A DNA stretch of 47,690 bases from CAZVGZ01 sp964627605 (GTDB lineage: Bacteria > Latescibacterota > MWCZ01 > CAZVGZ01): assembly GCA_964627605.1 (NCBI GenBank), contig CAZVGZ010000028.1:1-47690 (forward strand), written 5' to 3'. The notes beneath the pieces are model-generated. The model saw nothing but the letters and a program-made list of their open reading frames with translations, did no database searches and was not told the origin of the DNA. The translations under genes and the position numbers were made by a program. Positions 24,341 to 33,885 of the stretch are shown piece after piece (positions within the stretch are counted from its first letter, which is position 1; each line of letters begins with the position of its first letter).

Positions 24341-25853
24341 ATGTCCGCCGCCGCATCATGGGCAGTCGCCTACTGCACCACCCTGGAACCACAAGCACCC
24401 CCGCTCTCCCTCCATCAACCTTACGCTGTAGTGGATGAATCTGTTGTTGTGGAAACATTTACGGACCCAACTGATGACTCGGAAACTGAGGTCTCCATCG
24501 CCCAGACAGACATCACATTCCCATATAGAGGCTTCGATGGAGCGCTCAAGGTTGGTCGAGGACGGCTTTTCCTACCGGACATCGCAGCTCCGCCTGAGGG
24601 TGGAATGCCGCTGGCGATCTCGATGCACTACGAGTTGGGGGGTGATGGCGCCCATTGAGCTCTCTGAGGATCATGGGTTCAATCTGGTGGGTGATGGGTT
24701 TTTCCATACACTGTCGATGGCTGAGTTGGGACGGCGTCTACCTTGGGTGGACATCAGACGAATAGCGTAATTCGGCGGCAGCGCCGGTGGATACCAGTGT
24801 CTAATGACAGCAGCGATGAGGTTTGGGGCGGCGTGCTCGTGGGCTGACGTACCGGTCACCGATCTGTACTACAGCATTAATCAGATAGAGAAGAACGACC
24901 GGTTCAACGAAGGTATCGAGTCGTCAGATGGGTGGCCGGTTCCGGTAATCCATGTCGTGAGGCAGATAGTGGATCATACACGCAACGCGCTTGACGATAC
25001 GCAGCAAGAGTGGTGGAACCACTCGGTAAACCCATATTTACCGCTCATTCGTCAGCCGATGGTGGCTACCTGGAGCACCGCCGATCTGTTGGTCCCGCCG
25101 AACCCGCTCTCGGATGAGTATGTGCGGCCGTTTGGTCACAAGGTGTTCCCAAACGGCTACTCGCTCGACTATTCGCAACTGGGTAATGAGCTGTCCGGTG
25201 GCAAAACTTTGGTAGATCTGCTGTCAGAAGATGAGACAGAGATATTTCTGGTCGAGACGCCCGGTGACGCGCCTCGTACCCCACGTCTGCCACCATTGGA
25301 GGCGGATGCAGACAAAGAGCCGGACCCGAACGCCCCCAAGCCGCCGATGCAGACGACGCCGTGGAGCAAGGACAGAAGGTTTTCGATAGTAGTATGGGAT
25401 GAAGGCCCGCCGAACCCGCTCTGCGGACATTGAAAATACGTCGTTGGGCAGCATACGCTGCCGTACTATATCCATCACTTGGGCAATGGCGGGCCCGGTT
25501 CCGACGCCATGACATTGGACGTTCTCACATACCTTATAGCACGTTGGAGAGGTGATGATTCGCTTGCAGGGCCCGATGGTCAAACATGGCTGACAAGGAC
25601 TGACTACGAGCCGCTGGAAAGGTGGGATGTTCTTCTCGCGCAGGAGGCATACCTATTAGGGGGAGAAGAAGCCCAAAAACGATGGAGCGAAATCTATCGC
25701 GGGCTACCGCCTGACGATCGTGTGTGGGATGTGGAAGCTGACGGCGGGCGTCTGTCTGCGGATGAATCGCCCCTGGCTGCGATTCTGTACCACCAGTGGC
25801 GGCTGGCGAAGATGGACGGTTGGGGGAGATACCCTCTGGTCACTCGTACGTAG
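24341..25853 (+). pseudogene. Alpha/beta-hydrolase (esterase/peptidase-like) gene with three lesions
   Basis: The start ATG at 24341 has GAAAGGA upstream. The N-terminal region, FPYRGFDGALKVGRGRLFLP and PLAISMHYELGG, ends at a frameshift near 24650. It resumes one frame over with DHGFNLVGDGFFHTLSMAEL and GRRLPWVDIRRIA, which runs into an in-frame TAA at 24768-24770. Right after the stop comes FGGSAGGYQCLM, the nucleophile elbow of a serine hydrolase (GGSAGG), and the frame goes on to 25433. A third break near 25400-25437 shifts to YVVGQHTLPYYIHHLGNGGP and the rest to 25853. Together these pieces form one hydrolase of about 500 residues with a proline-rich insert (LPPLEADADKEPDPNAPKPP). The stop just before the nucleophile could be TTA to TAA. 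Confidence 0.78.
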
Positions 25854-25990
25854 AGTTGATCAAAGACTGATAACAGGTCACTGCGCCTGGTGCTCTATTT
25901 GGGCAGAGTTGGTCGTACGGCGCGCTGATTTCAATATGTTTTGGGGTGGATATCCTGCTAGAATATCCAACACAGAACAGGAGATAGACT

Positions 25991-27261
25991 ATGCCAGGAG
26001 TTTTCGGCGGGGTAGGACGGGTAACGATCACACCGGAGTTGGGGGTTGAACTGTGTGGCTACGGACCCTATCGCGAGCGCCGGGCCACCGGGGTTGCAGA
26101 CGATCTCAACGCGACAGCTCTCGCAATAAAAAGCGGTGATACCACGGTGGTGCTTATCTCTTGTGATCTGGTAGGTACCGATCACGAAATCGTCAAAGCA
26201 GCGAGGGAACTCATTGAAGCGCGTCACGGCATCCCGGCCAGCAGTGTGATGATAGCGTCAACGCATACACACAGCGGCCCAACCGCGATCTCTCTAGGGA
26301 ACACATGGGGTGCGGTGTCGCCCAAGTGCACAGAGACTCTACCGCAATCCCTGGCCGACTCCGTGGGTGTTGCGATGGATGAGATGATCCCCATCACTCT
26401 TTGCCACGCTCGCGGTGAGATAGCCGAACTCGCACATAACCGAGTTGCTGCTGACGGTCCGGTAGACCAAAATATGGACGTCATCCGGGCTGACCGCGAA
26501 GACGGAGAACCGTTGGCGATTATCTGCCACGCCTCAAGTCATGCGGTCACCAATCGCCACACAAACACTCTGGTTTCCCGCGATTTTCCAGGTGTGATTT
26601 GCGATTCGCTCGAAACCATCTGGCCCGGATCGACAGCGATGTTTTTGCAGGGGGCATGCGGCGACGTGAATCCCAATTTTGTGCACACCGGAAAACGGTT
26701 GGAAGCCGGGCTTATCGCGGCTGGTCGAGCGGTTACACTTGCTGCGATGGCCGAGCCTCTGGAGGTGGTCAGACTAAGTGCCCACAGCGAGGTAGTGGAG
26801 CTTCCGATGGCACCGCTCACAGCAGATGAGGTCGTGGCGACAGCAGAAAGAGAAACTGCGAAAATGGAGAAGAACGACAGCGGCGGCGTATGGGCTCGTT
26901 TTTACCGAGAGTGGCTGACATCATGGTCCGCAAATTGGGTAATGACGAGCTGGCAGACTTTGAAAGCGTGGAAGTACAAGTTATTCGCATCGAGAATCTG
27001 GTCTTGGCCGGGCATCCCACTGAGCTGTTTTCGGAATATTCCCTCAGAATGCGGGAATCTGCGGCTGGCTACAGCGTCGTGCCGGTGGGATATGCAGGAG
27101 GTTTGGTCGGCTATGTGCCCAATCCTGCGGCGTACCAGGCTGGTGCGTATGAAGCCGATCTGGTGCCACGGATTTTTGAGAAGTGGGGATTTCGCTCTGA
27201 CGTGGGAGATATTTTGACCACTGGTGTAGCTGAGGCTGTGGCGATCGCAACAGAACGTTAG
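25991..27261 (+). pseudogene. Neutral/alkaline ceramidase-like protein with single-base deletion
   Basis: Neutral ceramidases split ceramide into fatty acid and sphingosine; many bacterial relatives with this N-terminal domain have unknown substrates. The frame from ATG 25991 has GGVGRVTITPELGVELCGYG, VLISCDLVG, MIASTHTHSGPTA with the zinc-type THTHSGP motif, ICHASSHAVT and LQGACGDVNPNF, all typical. At GGVWARFYREW the frame changes: a missing G at about 26911-26914 (TGGCTGAC for TGGGCTGAC) shifts the rest, which resumes as ADIMVRKLGNDELADFESVE and VQVIRIENLVLAGHPTELFS to VAEAVAIATER at 27261. The restored product would be about 423 residues. This is a single small lesion, so either recent loss or a sequencing error could explain it. 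Confidence 0.8.
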
Positions 27262-27318
27262 GACGCATCGAATGAAACCAGCACCACTATACTACATAAA
27301 GACCACTTAAGAGGAGAG

Positions 27319-28440
27319 ATGAATACCGGTTCTTGGGACTTGGACGACCTAAAGCAACCCCCAAAAAAAGCTTGGCTGGAGTCCGGCGGGCCTGTTAAGG
27401 CGCTGACATATAGCGGCGAGCCATACCGAGGCAAGCCGACAAGTATATTCGCCTACTACGCCACACCTGAATCGGTTGGGCAGGATGGGGTACCAGCGAT
27501 GGTGCTCGTTCATGGAGGCGGAGGCGCAGCATTTGAGGTCTGGGCTAAGATGTGGGCGGAAAGGGGATATGCGGCGCTGGCGATGGATTTGAGCGGTCGC
27601 GATGGCCAGGGCGAACGGATGGAGGACGGTGGACCTGAGCAGGACGAAAAATCCAAGTTCCATGACATAGCGTTGGGTGTAGAAGAGGCGTGGCCGTACT
27701 ACACCGCCGCAGCAGTGATGCGTGGTGTTTCGATGCTGGCGTCGATGCCTGAAGTCGATGAAGAACGGATTGGGATTACCGGAATCTCGTGGGGAGGTTA
27801 TCTCACGTCGCTGGTCATCGGATTGGACGACAGGTTAGGATGTGCTGTGCCGGTATACGGCTGCGGTTTTCTTCACAACAACAGCGCGTGGATGCCAACA
27901 TTCGCCGGAATGCCCACAGATGACCGCAATCTTTGGGTCGAGATTTTCGATCCGTCGGCCTACTTGAGTCAGGCACAGATGCCCATCTTGTGGATTAACG
28001 GCACCAACGATTTCGCCTATCCGCTTGATAGCTACCAGCTTAGCTACCGCGAGCCAGGAAGCCCGCGCAAGCTGTGCGTTACTGTGCGGATGCCCCACGG
28101 ACACGAACCAGGTTGGGCACCCAAGGAGATTGGTGCGTTCGCCGATTCGTGCTTCAAAGGCGGAGCGGCAATGCCGTCGATATCAAATCTGACCAAAGAT
28201 GGGCAGTCGGTATCTGCGTCATTCGAATCGGCCAAACCGATTGTGTCTGCCGAACTGTGTTATACCTGTGACGATGCGGGCTGGAGCGAGAAACATTGGG
28301 AGTCGATGGTTGCCGCAGTCGAGTCGGATCGGGTCACAGCGCGGCTACCTCAGGAGCTGCCATTGGCATATTTCCTCACAATCACCGACGCTGAGGGGAT
28401 GACCATCAGCACCGAGCATGAGATGGGTGTAGGCGGCTAG
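27319..28440 (+). CDS. Alpha/beta-hydrolase esterase (acetyl xylan esterase/dienelactone hydrolase-like)
   Basis: The 373-residue protein belongs to the serine alpha/beta hydrolases. VPAMVLVHGGGGAAFEVWAK near 56-75 gives the oxyanion-hole HGGGG, the nucleophile elbow is GISWGGY near 152-158, the acid is in WINGTNDFAYP near 225-235, and the histidine is in RMPHGHEPGW near 254-263. This order suits cephalosporin-C/acetyl-xylan esterases and related carboxylesterases. A C-terminal beta-rich part of about 90 residues follows the barrel. AGGAGAG lies six bases before the ATG. The stop is followed by the GTG of a membrane protein gene three bases on, so the two are translationally coupled. There is no signal peptide. 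Confidence 0.87.
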   Translation: MNTGSWDLDDLKQPPKKAWLESGGPVKALTYSGEPYRGKPTSIFAYYATPESVGQDGVPAMVLVHGGGGAAFEVWAKMWAERGYAALAMDLSGRDGQGERMEDGGPEQDEKSKFHDIALGVEEAWPYYTAAAVMRGVSMLASMPEVDEERIGITGISWGGYLTSLVIGLDDRLGCAVPVYGCGFLHNNSAWMPTFAGMPTDDRNLWVEIFDPSAYLSQAQMPILWINGTNDFAYPLDSYQLSYREPGSPRKLCVTVRMPHGHEPGWAPKEIGAFADSCFKGGAAMPSISNLTKDGQSVSASFESAKPIVSAELCYTCDDAGWSEKHWESMVAAVESDRVTARLPQELPLAYFLTITDAEGMTISTEHEMGVGG

Positions 28441-28443
28441 GCG

Positions 28444-28929
28444 GTGGGTGATCTGCTCGATTTTGAGATTCACGAAGGTGGCATAACGCTTTGGGCGACC
28501 TCCTTTGTGGCTGGATTCATCGCTGGACTGGTGCCCGCTGGATTGACGACCGAGCTGTACCTCACAGCGGTATCGTCGGCGGCACCGGCTTCAACAAGTC
28601 TGGCGGTGGCAGCGCTCACTACGGTCGGTCATATCGGCGCCAAAGTCGTTTGGTACCTTGCTGCTCGCGGGGTGCTCAGGGTCCCGCTGAGCCGCTACCA
28701 ACACCGTCTCGAAGCTGCTAGGCAGAGGCTGACGGGGTGGCGATATGGCACCGATGCGTTCGTGCTTCTTAGCAGTTTCGCGAGTATTCCGCCGCATAAC
28801 CTGACATGCATCTTAGCGGGGCTGCTAAAGTGGCCGTATACACGGTTTTTTGCGATCAGCTTTGCGGGCCGCTTCACGCGTTTTGCGCTGGTTGTAGTTT
28901 TCCCTCAGATTGCCAAATCTCTGATGTGA
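28444..28929 (+). CDS. Small membrane protein, VTT/DedA-like
   Basis: The 161-residue protein has three to four hydrophobic stretches (ITLWATSFVAGFIAGLVPAG, LAVAALTTVGHIGAKVVWYL, TCILAGLLKWPYTRFFAISF) and resembles VTT/DedA or YqaA-type membrane proteins, with FASIPPHNLTCILAGLLKWP as the family-like segment and FAGRFTRFALVV at the end. Proteins of this class help maintain membrane lipid symmetry. The function cannot be fixed by sequence alone. The GTG at 28444 lies three bases after the stop of the esterase gene and would be reached by translational coupling; no ATG with a better ribosome binding site was seen. Confidence 0.7.
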   Translation: MGDLLDFEIHEGGITLWATSFVAGFIAGLVPAGLTTELYLTAVSSAAPASTSLAVAALTTVGHIGAKVVWYLAARGVLRVPLSRYQHRLEAARQRLTGWRYGTDAFVLLSSFASIPPHNLTCILAGLLKWPYTRFFAISFAGRFTRFALVVVFPQIAKSLM

Positions 28930-29079
28930 TCGAAGCCCGCTGGCTCCAGGATCTTGGTTGCGATCTTGGCCCATTGACTCGCACAACAGACAGCAACGCC
29001 ACTTGCGGTTCTGCGACTGGACACATCAAACGTTGCCAAGATTCCTCTTTGCATCGCCAGACACCAAGGGGGGAAGGAT

Positions 29080-29673
29080 ATGGCAGCGATACTTGCCAGG
29101 ACGAATACCAAGTCGGCAGATCGGGTCCCCGGCGCGCGCAAGGTGAGAGGCTCTCTATTGGTCACTGTCGCGAAATTGTGGATTGCCAGATCGGCAGCAG
29201 CATGGGAATTTGACGAGCACGAGTACCTGGGTTGCCGGGGTTATGCGATGGCTTGCGAAGCGGCCGAGGACTCGCTAGAAGCCTGGGAGGCGACCACCGG
29301 ACCAATGCCTGAAGCCCGCTACAGATACCAGATCGCTTGCGGCGACACGGCGAGGATGGCTCAACTACACGGTCAAGCGGTAGCGCTCTCGGGTGACCAT
29401 ATTGAAGATCCGAACGAATTTTTCGAGATCCGGGGTCGCAGGTCTGCCACCTGCGGCCCGCAGTACGTGAAGGCGGCGCTGTCCAATGCAAATCACTTCC
29501 ATCCGCACAATGTGGTCACCTGGGCGAGGCATCATAGAGTCGCCCTAGAGTCCTGCGTGTCGCTTCAGACCAGCGCGAGCGTGTTAAGGTTAGAGAATGT
29601 TTTCGAAGCCATCTTCTACGAGTCGACTTTCGCCGACCATTTCCTGCAGAGCGGGGTATATTCAACGCTCTAA
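29080..29673 (+). CDS. Unknown protein, possibly frameshifted at its end
   Basis: A GGGAAGGA ribosome binding site stands just before the ATG at 29080. The 197-residue translation is not recognised. It contains EYLGCRGYAMACEAAEDSLE, YRYQIACGDTARMAQLHGQA and the block ANHFHPHNVVTWARHHRVAL with FADHFLQ near the end, rich in histidines. The combination of a His-rich segment and FADHFLQ resembles proteins with a phospholipase C-like helical fold, but I cannot confirm it. After HFLQSGVYSTL the frame ends at 29673. One base over, an open frame continues GYIQRSNYGGLDGTRTLEVG to 29893, so a longer protein broken by a frameshift near 29650-29660 is possible. It precedes the heparinase gene in the same direction. 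Confidence 0.45.
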   Translation: MAAILARTNTKSADRVPGARKVRGSLLVTVAKLWIARSAAAWEFDEHEYLGCRGYAMACEAAEDSLEAWEATTGPMPEARYRYQIACGDTARMAQLHGQAVALSGDHIEDPNEFFEIRGRRSATCGPQYVKAALSNANHFHPHNVVTWARHHRVALESCVSLQTSASVLRLENVFEAIFYESTFADHFLQSGVYSTL

Positions 29674-29943
29674 CTATGGCGGTCTCGACGGAACGAGAAC
29701 GCTTGAAGTAGGCCACGGTCCTTACGTCGGGGCTCTTGTCGATATGGGTTTGCTATGGTTTGGGATTGCGTTCGCGGTAAACAGTGACGTCGTTTGGGGA
29801 TTTGAAGATGGCCTTACGTGGAGTGTCTCGCCGACGCTCCATATCTACTGGACTCCGCTCTTTGGCGGTGGAGGCCCGGTCACCAGGGACTGACCGTCGG
29901 CGCGTTCGCTGCGCTGTGCTCTGCCGCCGAAAAGGAAAGCGAT

Positions 29944-32283
29944 ATGAGAAAAGACCGTCATCCACATCCGCATATTGATCCGAGGCAGCCCAGGGATGGG
30001 TCGAAGCCAAGGACGAATCCGCCGGTGTTTGCCTGGAAACCGTCAGATGATGAGGGGGTTTCCAAACTCACTGTCTATGGGGAAGCCCAATGCCAAGAGT
30101 TGGCGCTGGAGCTTGACGGGTTGGCTGATCCGGTCTATCTGCCTGAAAAAGCGCTTGCGCCAGGAAGATATGAGTGGGAGTGGAGCACTCAGAATGAGAG
30201 CGGCGAGAGGTTGGCTTTTGAGATCACGGATTCGTCGGCTGTGGTTGAAGTACCGCCGGTTGATGAGTGGTTGCGGCGGTTTTCGGATAATCACCCGCGT
30301 ATCCATGTACGAGGCGAGGAGTTGGACGCACTCCGCGAGTCTCGAAATGGCGAACGAGCTGAGTTGTGGAGCGGGTTGAAGGCTGATGCGGATGACATCG
30401 TAGAGACTGAGCACCAGATCGCCGAACCCGACTATCTGCCTGACAAGACAACCGACTACGAGGCGTTTTGGGCGGTCTGGTATCCGACGATGTGGGGGTC
30501 AAGGCGGTTTGTTTACGAGGCGCGGACGATGGCTTTGGCGTTTCTCGCTGGCGGAGACAGGCGGTATGCCCGCGCGGCGTGCGAGCGGATGGCGTCGATA
30601 TGCAGTTGGGACCCGGAGGACTCGAGCTATCTGGGACACAACGATGAAGCGCATATGTCCGTCATCTGGAACGGCCCGGAGGCCGTTGACTGGGTGTGGG
30701 ACGAGTTTTCAGAGTCCGAGCGGAAGATCGTGGTGGAATGCTTCCGTCGTCGTGGAGAAATCACTTTTGAGCACATGCACAACCAAGGCATCTACGGTGT
30801 CGACCGATTCGATTCGCACGCAGGCCGTGAGATAGTTTTTCTGGCTCTTATCGCCATCGTGTTTCATCAAGAGATCCCAGAGGCGGTGGGGTGGCTTGAG
30901 TGGCTGAGACCGACTCTCTGTGGTGTCTGGCCTGTCTGGGCTGATGATGACGGCGGATGGGCTGAGGGTATCTCCTACAGCCTGGCGTACGTGCGGATCA
31001 TGACGATGTTCGCCACGGCGCTCAAACGCGGTGCCGGGGTAGACCTGTACGCCAGACCTTTCTGGGCCAACCATGCAGAATGGCGAAAATCCTTTCTACC
31101 GACGTACGCCGAATGGATAGGGTTTGGCGACCACTCAGAGCCGTGGAGAGGACATTGGGACGGGACGGCTGACTTAGTCGAACTGATAGCCCACGAGACC
31201 AACACCGCTGGGTTGTACCCGTTCGCGAACAGATTGCGGAAGGACGGGGCTGGTTGCAGACCAACTCCACCAGAAAGAGCGATGCGCGGAGTCGAACCGC
31301 AGCGATATCTGGCGAGTCCGGTAGAGGAGCCGTCATCGACCGACGAGAGCGGCCCGGTGTGTCGTGTTTTTTCCGACATTGGATGGGCAGCGATCCGCAC
31401 TGCGCCTATGGAGCCTGATGAGGACATCGCTTTCCTGTTTAGGTCGTCTCCCTATGGTGCCGTAAGCCACTCCCACGCAAATAACAACGATTTTATACTC
31501 CATGTAGCAGGCCGCGTGATGACTATGCCGAGTGGGTACTACGCTGGCTACGGGTCCAACCATCATGCCCACTGGGTGTGGCATACGAAATCGCACAACT
31601 GCGTCACTCTGTCAGGCGCGAGCCAGCTAATGCGCTCCCACGACTCCGTCGGATCGGTGGGTAACCCTTTTGAGGACGAGCGCCTTTCCTATTTCTGCGG
31701 TAATGCTGATGCTTCCTACAGCGACAGGGCAACGCGAAATCGCAGGCATGTGATCTTCCTCAAATCCCACCAATGTTTTGTGCTGGTAGACGAGTTCGTG
31801 GCGAAACCTGGTGTCGCTTCGGCGTTTGAGTGGAACCTCCACTCTTACGCCCAGTTTGATGTTGACACCCAAACCCAGAGCTTCAGTTTGCAGCGAGACG
31901 GTCGGACTCTTGACGGCTGTTTTTTGTTTTCCGGCGAGGGCTATTTCTCGCTTAGCGATGGATGGGATCCGCCGCCGATGCGGAAGTCTGATGATGACGA
32001 CTGGCGCAATCAGCACCATCTCAAATTTACACCCTACGGAGTGGACAACACTAGGGCGTTGGGGGTGGTGCTGTCGCCGGGATATAGCGGGCTCGAACCT
32101 GCAAGAGTAACTACACGCAGGGAGGGCCAAGCTGAGGTCGGAATAATTGGCGATGACCTGATTGCCGTGAGACAGTCGGACGTGATGGAGATTGGAGGGG
32201 TTGAGACTGAGGCGCTGGCGGTTGCGGTGGTAAATGGAAGAAAATATGAGATAACCGATGAGGGGATCGCGATGGTTGGTTGA
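29944..32283 (+). CDS. Heparinase II/III family polysaccharide lyase
   Basis: Heparinase II/III-type lyases split uronic-acid polysaccharides such as heparin or alginate by beta-elimination. The 779-residue protein has a short N-terminal beta domain (residues about 1-100, NPPVFAWKPSDDEGVSKLTV), a DUF4962-like toroid domain (about 110-420) and a C-terminal beta-sandwich with the heparinase II/III core. The toroid holds NQGIYGVDRFDSHAGREIVF and DDDGGWAEGISYSLAYVRIM, with tyrosine and histidine residues expected for catalysis; the sandwich holds SHSHANNNDFILHVAGRVMT, HWVWHTKSHNCVTLSGASQ and VLVDEF. The ATG at 29944 has AAAAGGAAA upstream; an earlier in-frame ATG at 29818 lacks one. No signal peptide is present, so the enzyme is probably cytoplasmic. 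The stop lies three bases from the convergent PHP gene. Confidence 0.85.
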   Translation: MRKDRHPHPHIDPRQPRDGSKPRTNPPVFAWKPSDDEGVSKLTVYGEAQCQELALELDGLADPVYLPEKALAPGRYEWEWSTQNESGERLAFEITDSSAVVEVPPVDEWLRRFSDNHPRIHVRGEELDALRESRNGERAELWSGLKADADDIVETEHQIAEPDYLPDKTTDYEAFWAVWYPTMWGSRRFVYEARTMALAFLAGGDRRYARAACERMASICSWDPEDSSYLGHNDEAHMSVIWNGPEAVDWVWDEFSESERKIVVECFRRRGEITFEHMHNQGIYGVDRFDSHAGREIVFLALIAIVFHQEIPEAVGWLEWLRPTLCGVWPVWADDDGGWAEGISYSLAYVRIMTMFATALKRGAGVDLYARPFWANHAEWRKSFLPTYAEWIGFGDHSEPWRGHWDGTADLVELIAHETNTAGLYPFANRLRKDGAGCRPTPPERAMRGVEPQRYLASPVEEPSSTDESGPVCRVFSDIGWAAIRTAPMEPDEDIAFLFRSSPYGAVSHSHANNNDFILHVAGRVMTMPSGYYAGYGSNHHAHWVWHTKSHNCVTLSGASQLMRSHDSVGSVGNPFEDERLSYFCGNADASYSDRATRNRRHVIFLKSHQCFVLVDEFVAKPGVASAFEWNLHSYAQFDVDTQTQSFSLQRDGRTLDGCFLFSGEGYFSLSDGWDPPPMRKSDDDDWRNQHHLKFTPYGVDNTRALGVVLSPGYSGLEPARVTTRREGQAEVGIIGDDLIAVRQSDVMEIGGVETEALAVAVVNGRKYEITDEGIAMVG

Positions 32284-32286
32284 TTA

Positions 32287-33885
32287 CTATGTCTCAATCC
32301 AGATCGGGTTCGAGACGGCGCGACAGCCTGTCTCTGTTACAAGCTCTGCACGGACATATCCACGACGGGGTAGCTCAGCTTGCTCGGCCTTGGTCCACCT
32401 GCTGCGTTGATCTGGTTGGCTGCGAAACAGTTCTGTCTCGACCCTGGTTTGGGTGTCGCCACAGAACACCCGAACATCGTCTATCCTCCCGAACTCATCT
32501 GTGGATTCTGTCTCGACTGTCAGCACACCGGTCGCTTTGGCGAAGGTGCCTCCGATGTCGGTACTGTCGCCGTCGTCGTTGCGATCAACGAGGCCAAGTC
32601 CCAACCACGGTCCGCTGGTCACTATCGCCGAACCGCATTTGATCCCCGTCATTACCGCCGACGGAGTGGCAACATCTGACTTCACAACCGTCTTGAGATG
32701 TCCGTACAGGTGGTTGGTGCGTTCGGCGAGCGACCAGCAAGGGGTTTTGATCTGTCGGGAACGGCTCATGTCACCGTGAGAATCGTTACCAGCGAGCGCC
32801 AAAACGCGGCGTCCTGCCAGAATCTTCCGGTTCCACAGCGAAAGACCGGTCCGCGACGATGTATTGGCTATACCGTTCCAAACCTGAAGCCCGCAAAGCC
32901 CATCAGCACATGCGTCAATTTGAGACCACCCACCTCGGCCAAACAACCACCTCTCAAGAATGGGCACACCTGCTGCCGGATGCGATGCCACAGCGATTCC
33001 GCCTTGAGAGCTGATCGCAGCTATCGCTTCGGGAATCGATAGCTCGCACCGACCCGGACGCCACGATTCGGCTCCGTCGCCGGTTCCAGGTAGCGGGTCT
33101 GTCATGCCCATCCCCAGTAGATGGACCGTCCGCCCTCGGTCGTTGCGCACGGAGACCTCTTCGCCTACAACTATCGCAAAACCGTCCACCGAATTTGATT
33201 CAGCCTCTCGCACCAGTCGATTCCAACGGGGCCAGTCAGGATCGGGTTTGACATAAAATTCTTCGGCATCATCAAGGTCGTAGCTGTGGTCGGTCACGGC
33301 GCACCACGACAGCCCCTGTGCGCGCCCTAGCGCCGCCAGCCCCTCAACAGGCGGGCCAAACTCCACCTGGTCGGCGGTTGCTCGGCTGTGGACGTGGAGG
33401 TCGCCGGCCAGCCAGCCTTCACTATACGGCAGCGGCTCGTTCGCGACCCAGGTTTTTAGTGGCTGTCTGGAAGTGCCAGGCAGGTTGTCGGCGTGAACCG
33501 TCCGCCTCTTGTTTCGTACCGTGTACGATATCGCAACATCGACTGCGAGAGCGCCATCGGCGTCGGTGGGGACATGCAGTGTCTTATGCCAATATTGCTC
33601 GTCAATTCTTGTGTTTAGCGCGAAAGCTGACACCGACGACTCGCCGCTCGCTGGTTGTTGGGTGACGACTATCTCCTCCAGCGTAATCGGATATCTGTCA
33701 GCGTGTGTCACCACAAGCAGTAGGGCCAACGGCTGCCCAGGTTCAAGGCGATGGGGGATGTCCGCGATTATTTCAGGCTCTCGTCGCCACAGCCTGCTTG
33801 GAAGAAATGGAAATCGGAAATGTATCTCTGCGTAAAGCGCCAAAAGGCCGAGATTTGGGTTGGCCATCAGATCGGGTTGTAGCAT
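32287..33885 (-). CDS. PHP-domain metallohydrolase, CehA/McbA-like
   Basis: The 532-residue protein has the PHP metal motifs in order: GWLAGDLHVHSRAT near 158-171, SWCAVTDHSYDLDD near 190-203, VVGEEVSVRND near 240, GIAVASHPAAGVP near 295-307 and LALAGNDSHGDM near 358-369. An N-terminal beta domain of about 150 residues comes before it and a C-terminal beta-sandwich follows, as in CehA/McbA-type enzymes that cleave aryl esters, carbamates or phosphoesters. A different type from the DUF3604-like protein at 5904. The start ATG at 33885 opens QPDLMANPNLGLLALYAEIH; no signal peptide is seen. It is convergent with the heparinase gene, sharing a three-base gap, and divergent from the giant FN3 protein. 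Confidence 0.85.
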   Translation of the reverse strand: MLQPDLMANPNLGLLALYAEIHFRFPFLPSRLWRREPEIIADIPHRLEPGQPLALLLVVTHADRYPITLEEIVVTQQPASGESSVSAFALNTRIDEQYWHKTLHVPTDADGALAVDVAISYTVRNKRRTVHADNLPGTSRQPLKTWVANEPLPYSEGWLAGDLHVHSRATADQVEFGPPVEGLAALGRAQGLSWCAVTDHSYDLDDAEEFYVKPDPDWPRWNRLVREAESNSVDGFAIVVGEEVSVRNDRGRTVHLLGMGMTDPLPGTGDGAESWRPGRCELSIPEAIAAISSQGGIAVASHPAAGVPILERWLFGRGGWSQIDACADGLCGLQVWNGIANTSSRTGLSLWNRKILAGRRVLALAGNDSHGDMSRSRQIKTPCWSLAERTNHLYGHLKTVVKSDVATPSAVMTGIKCGSAIVTSGPWLGLGLVDRNDDGDSTDIGGTFAKATGVLTVETESTDEFGRIDDVRVFCGDTQTRVETELFRSQPDQRSRWTKAEQAELPRRGYVRAELVTETGCRAVSNPIWIET

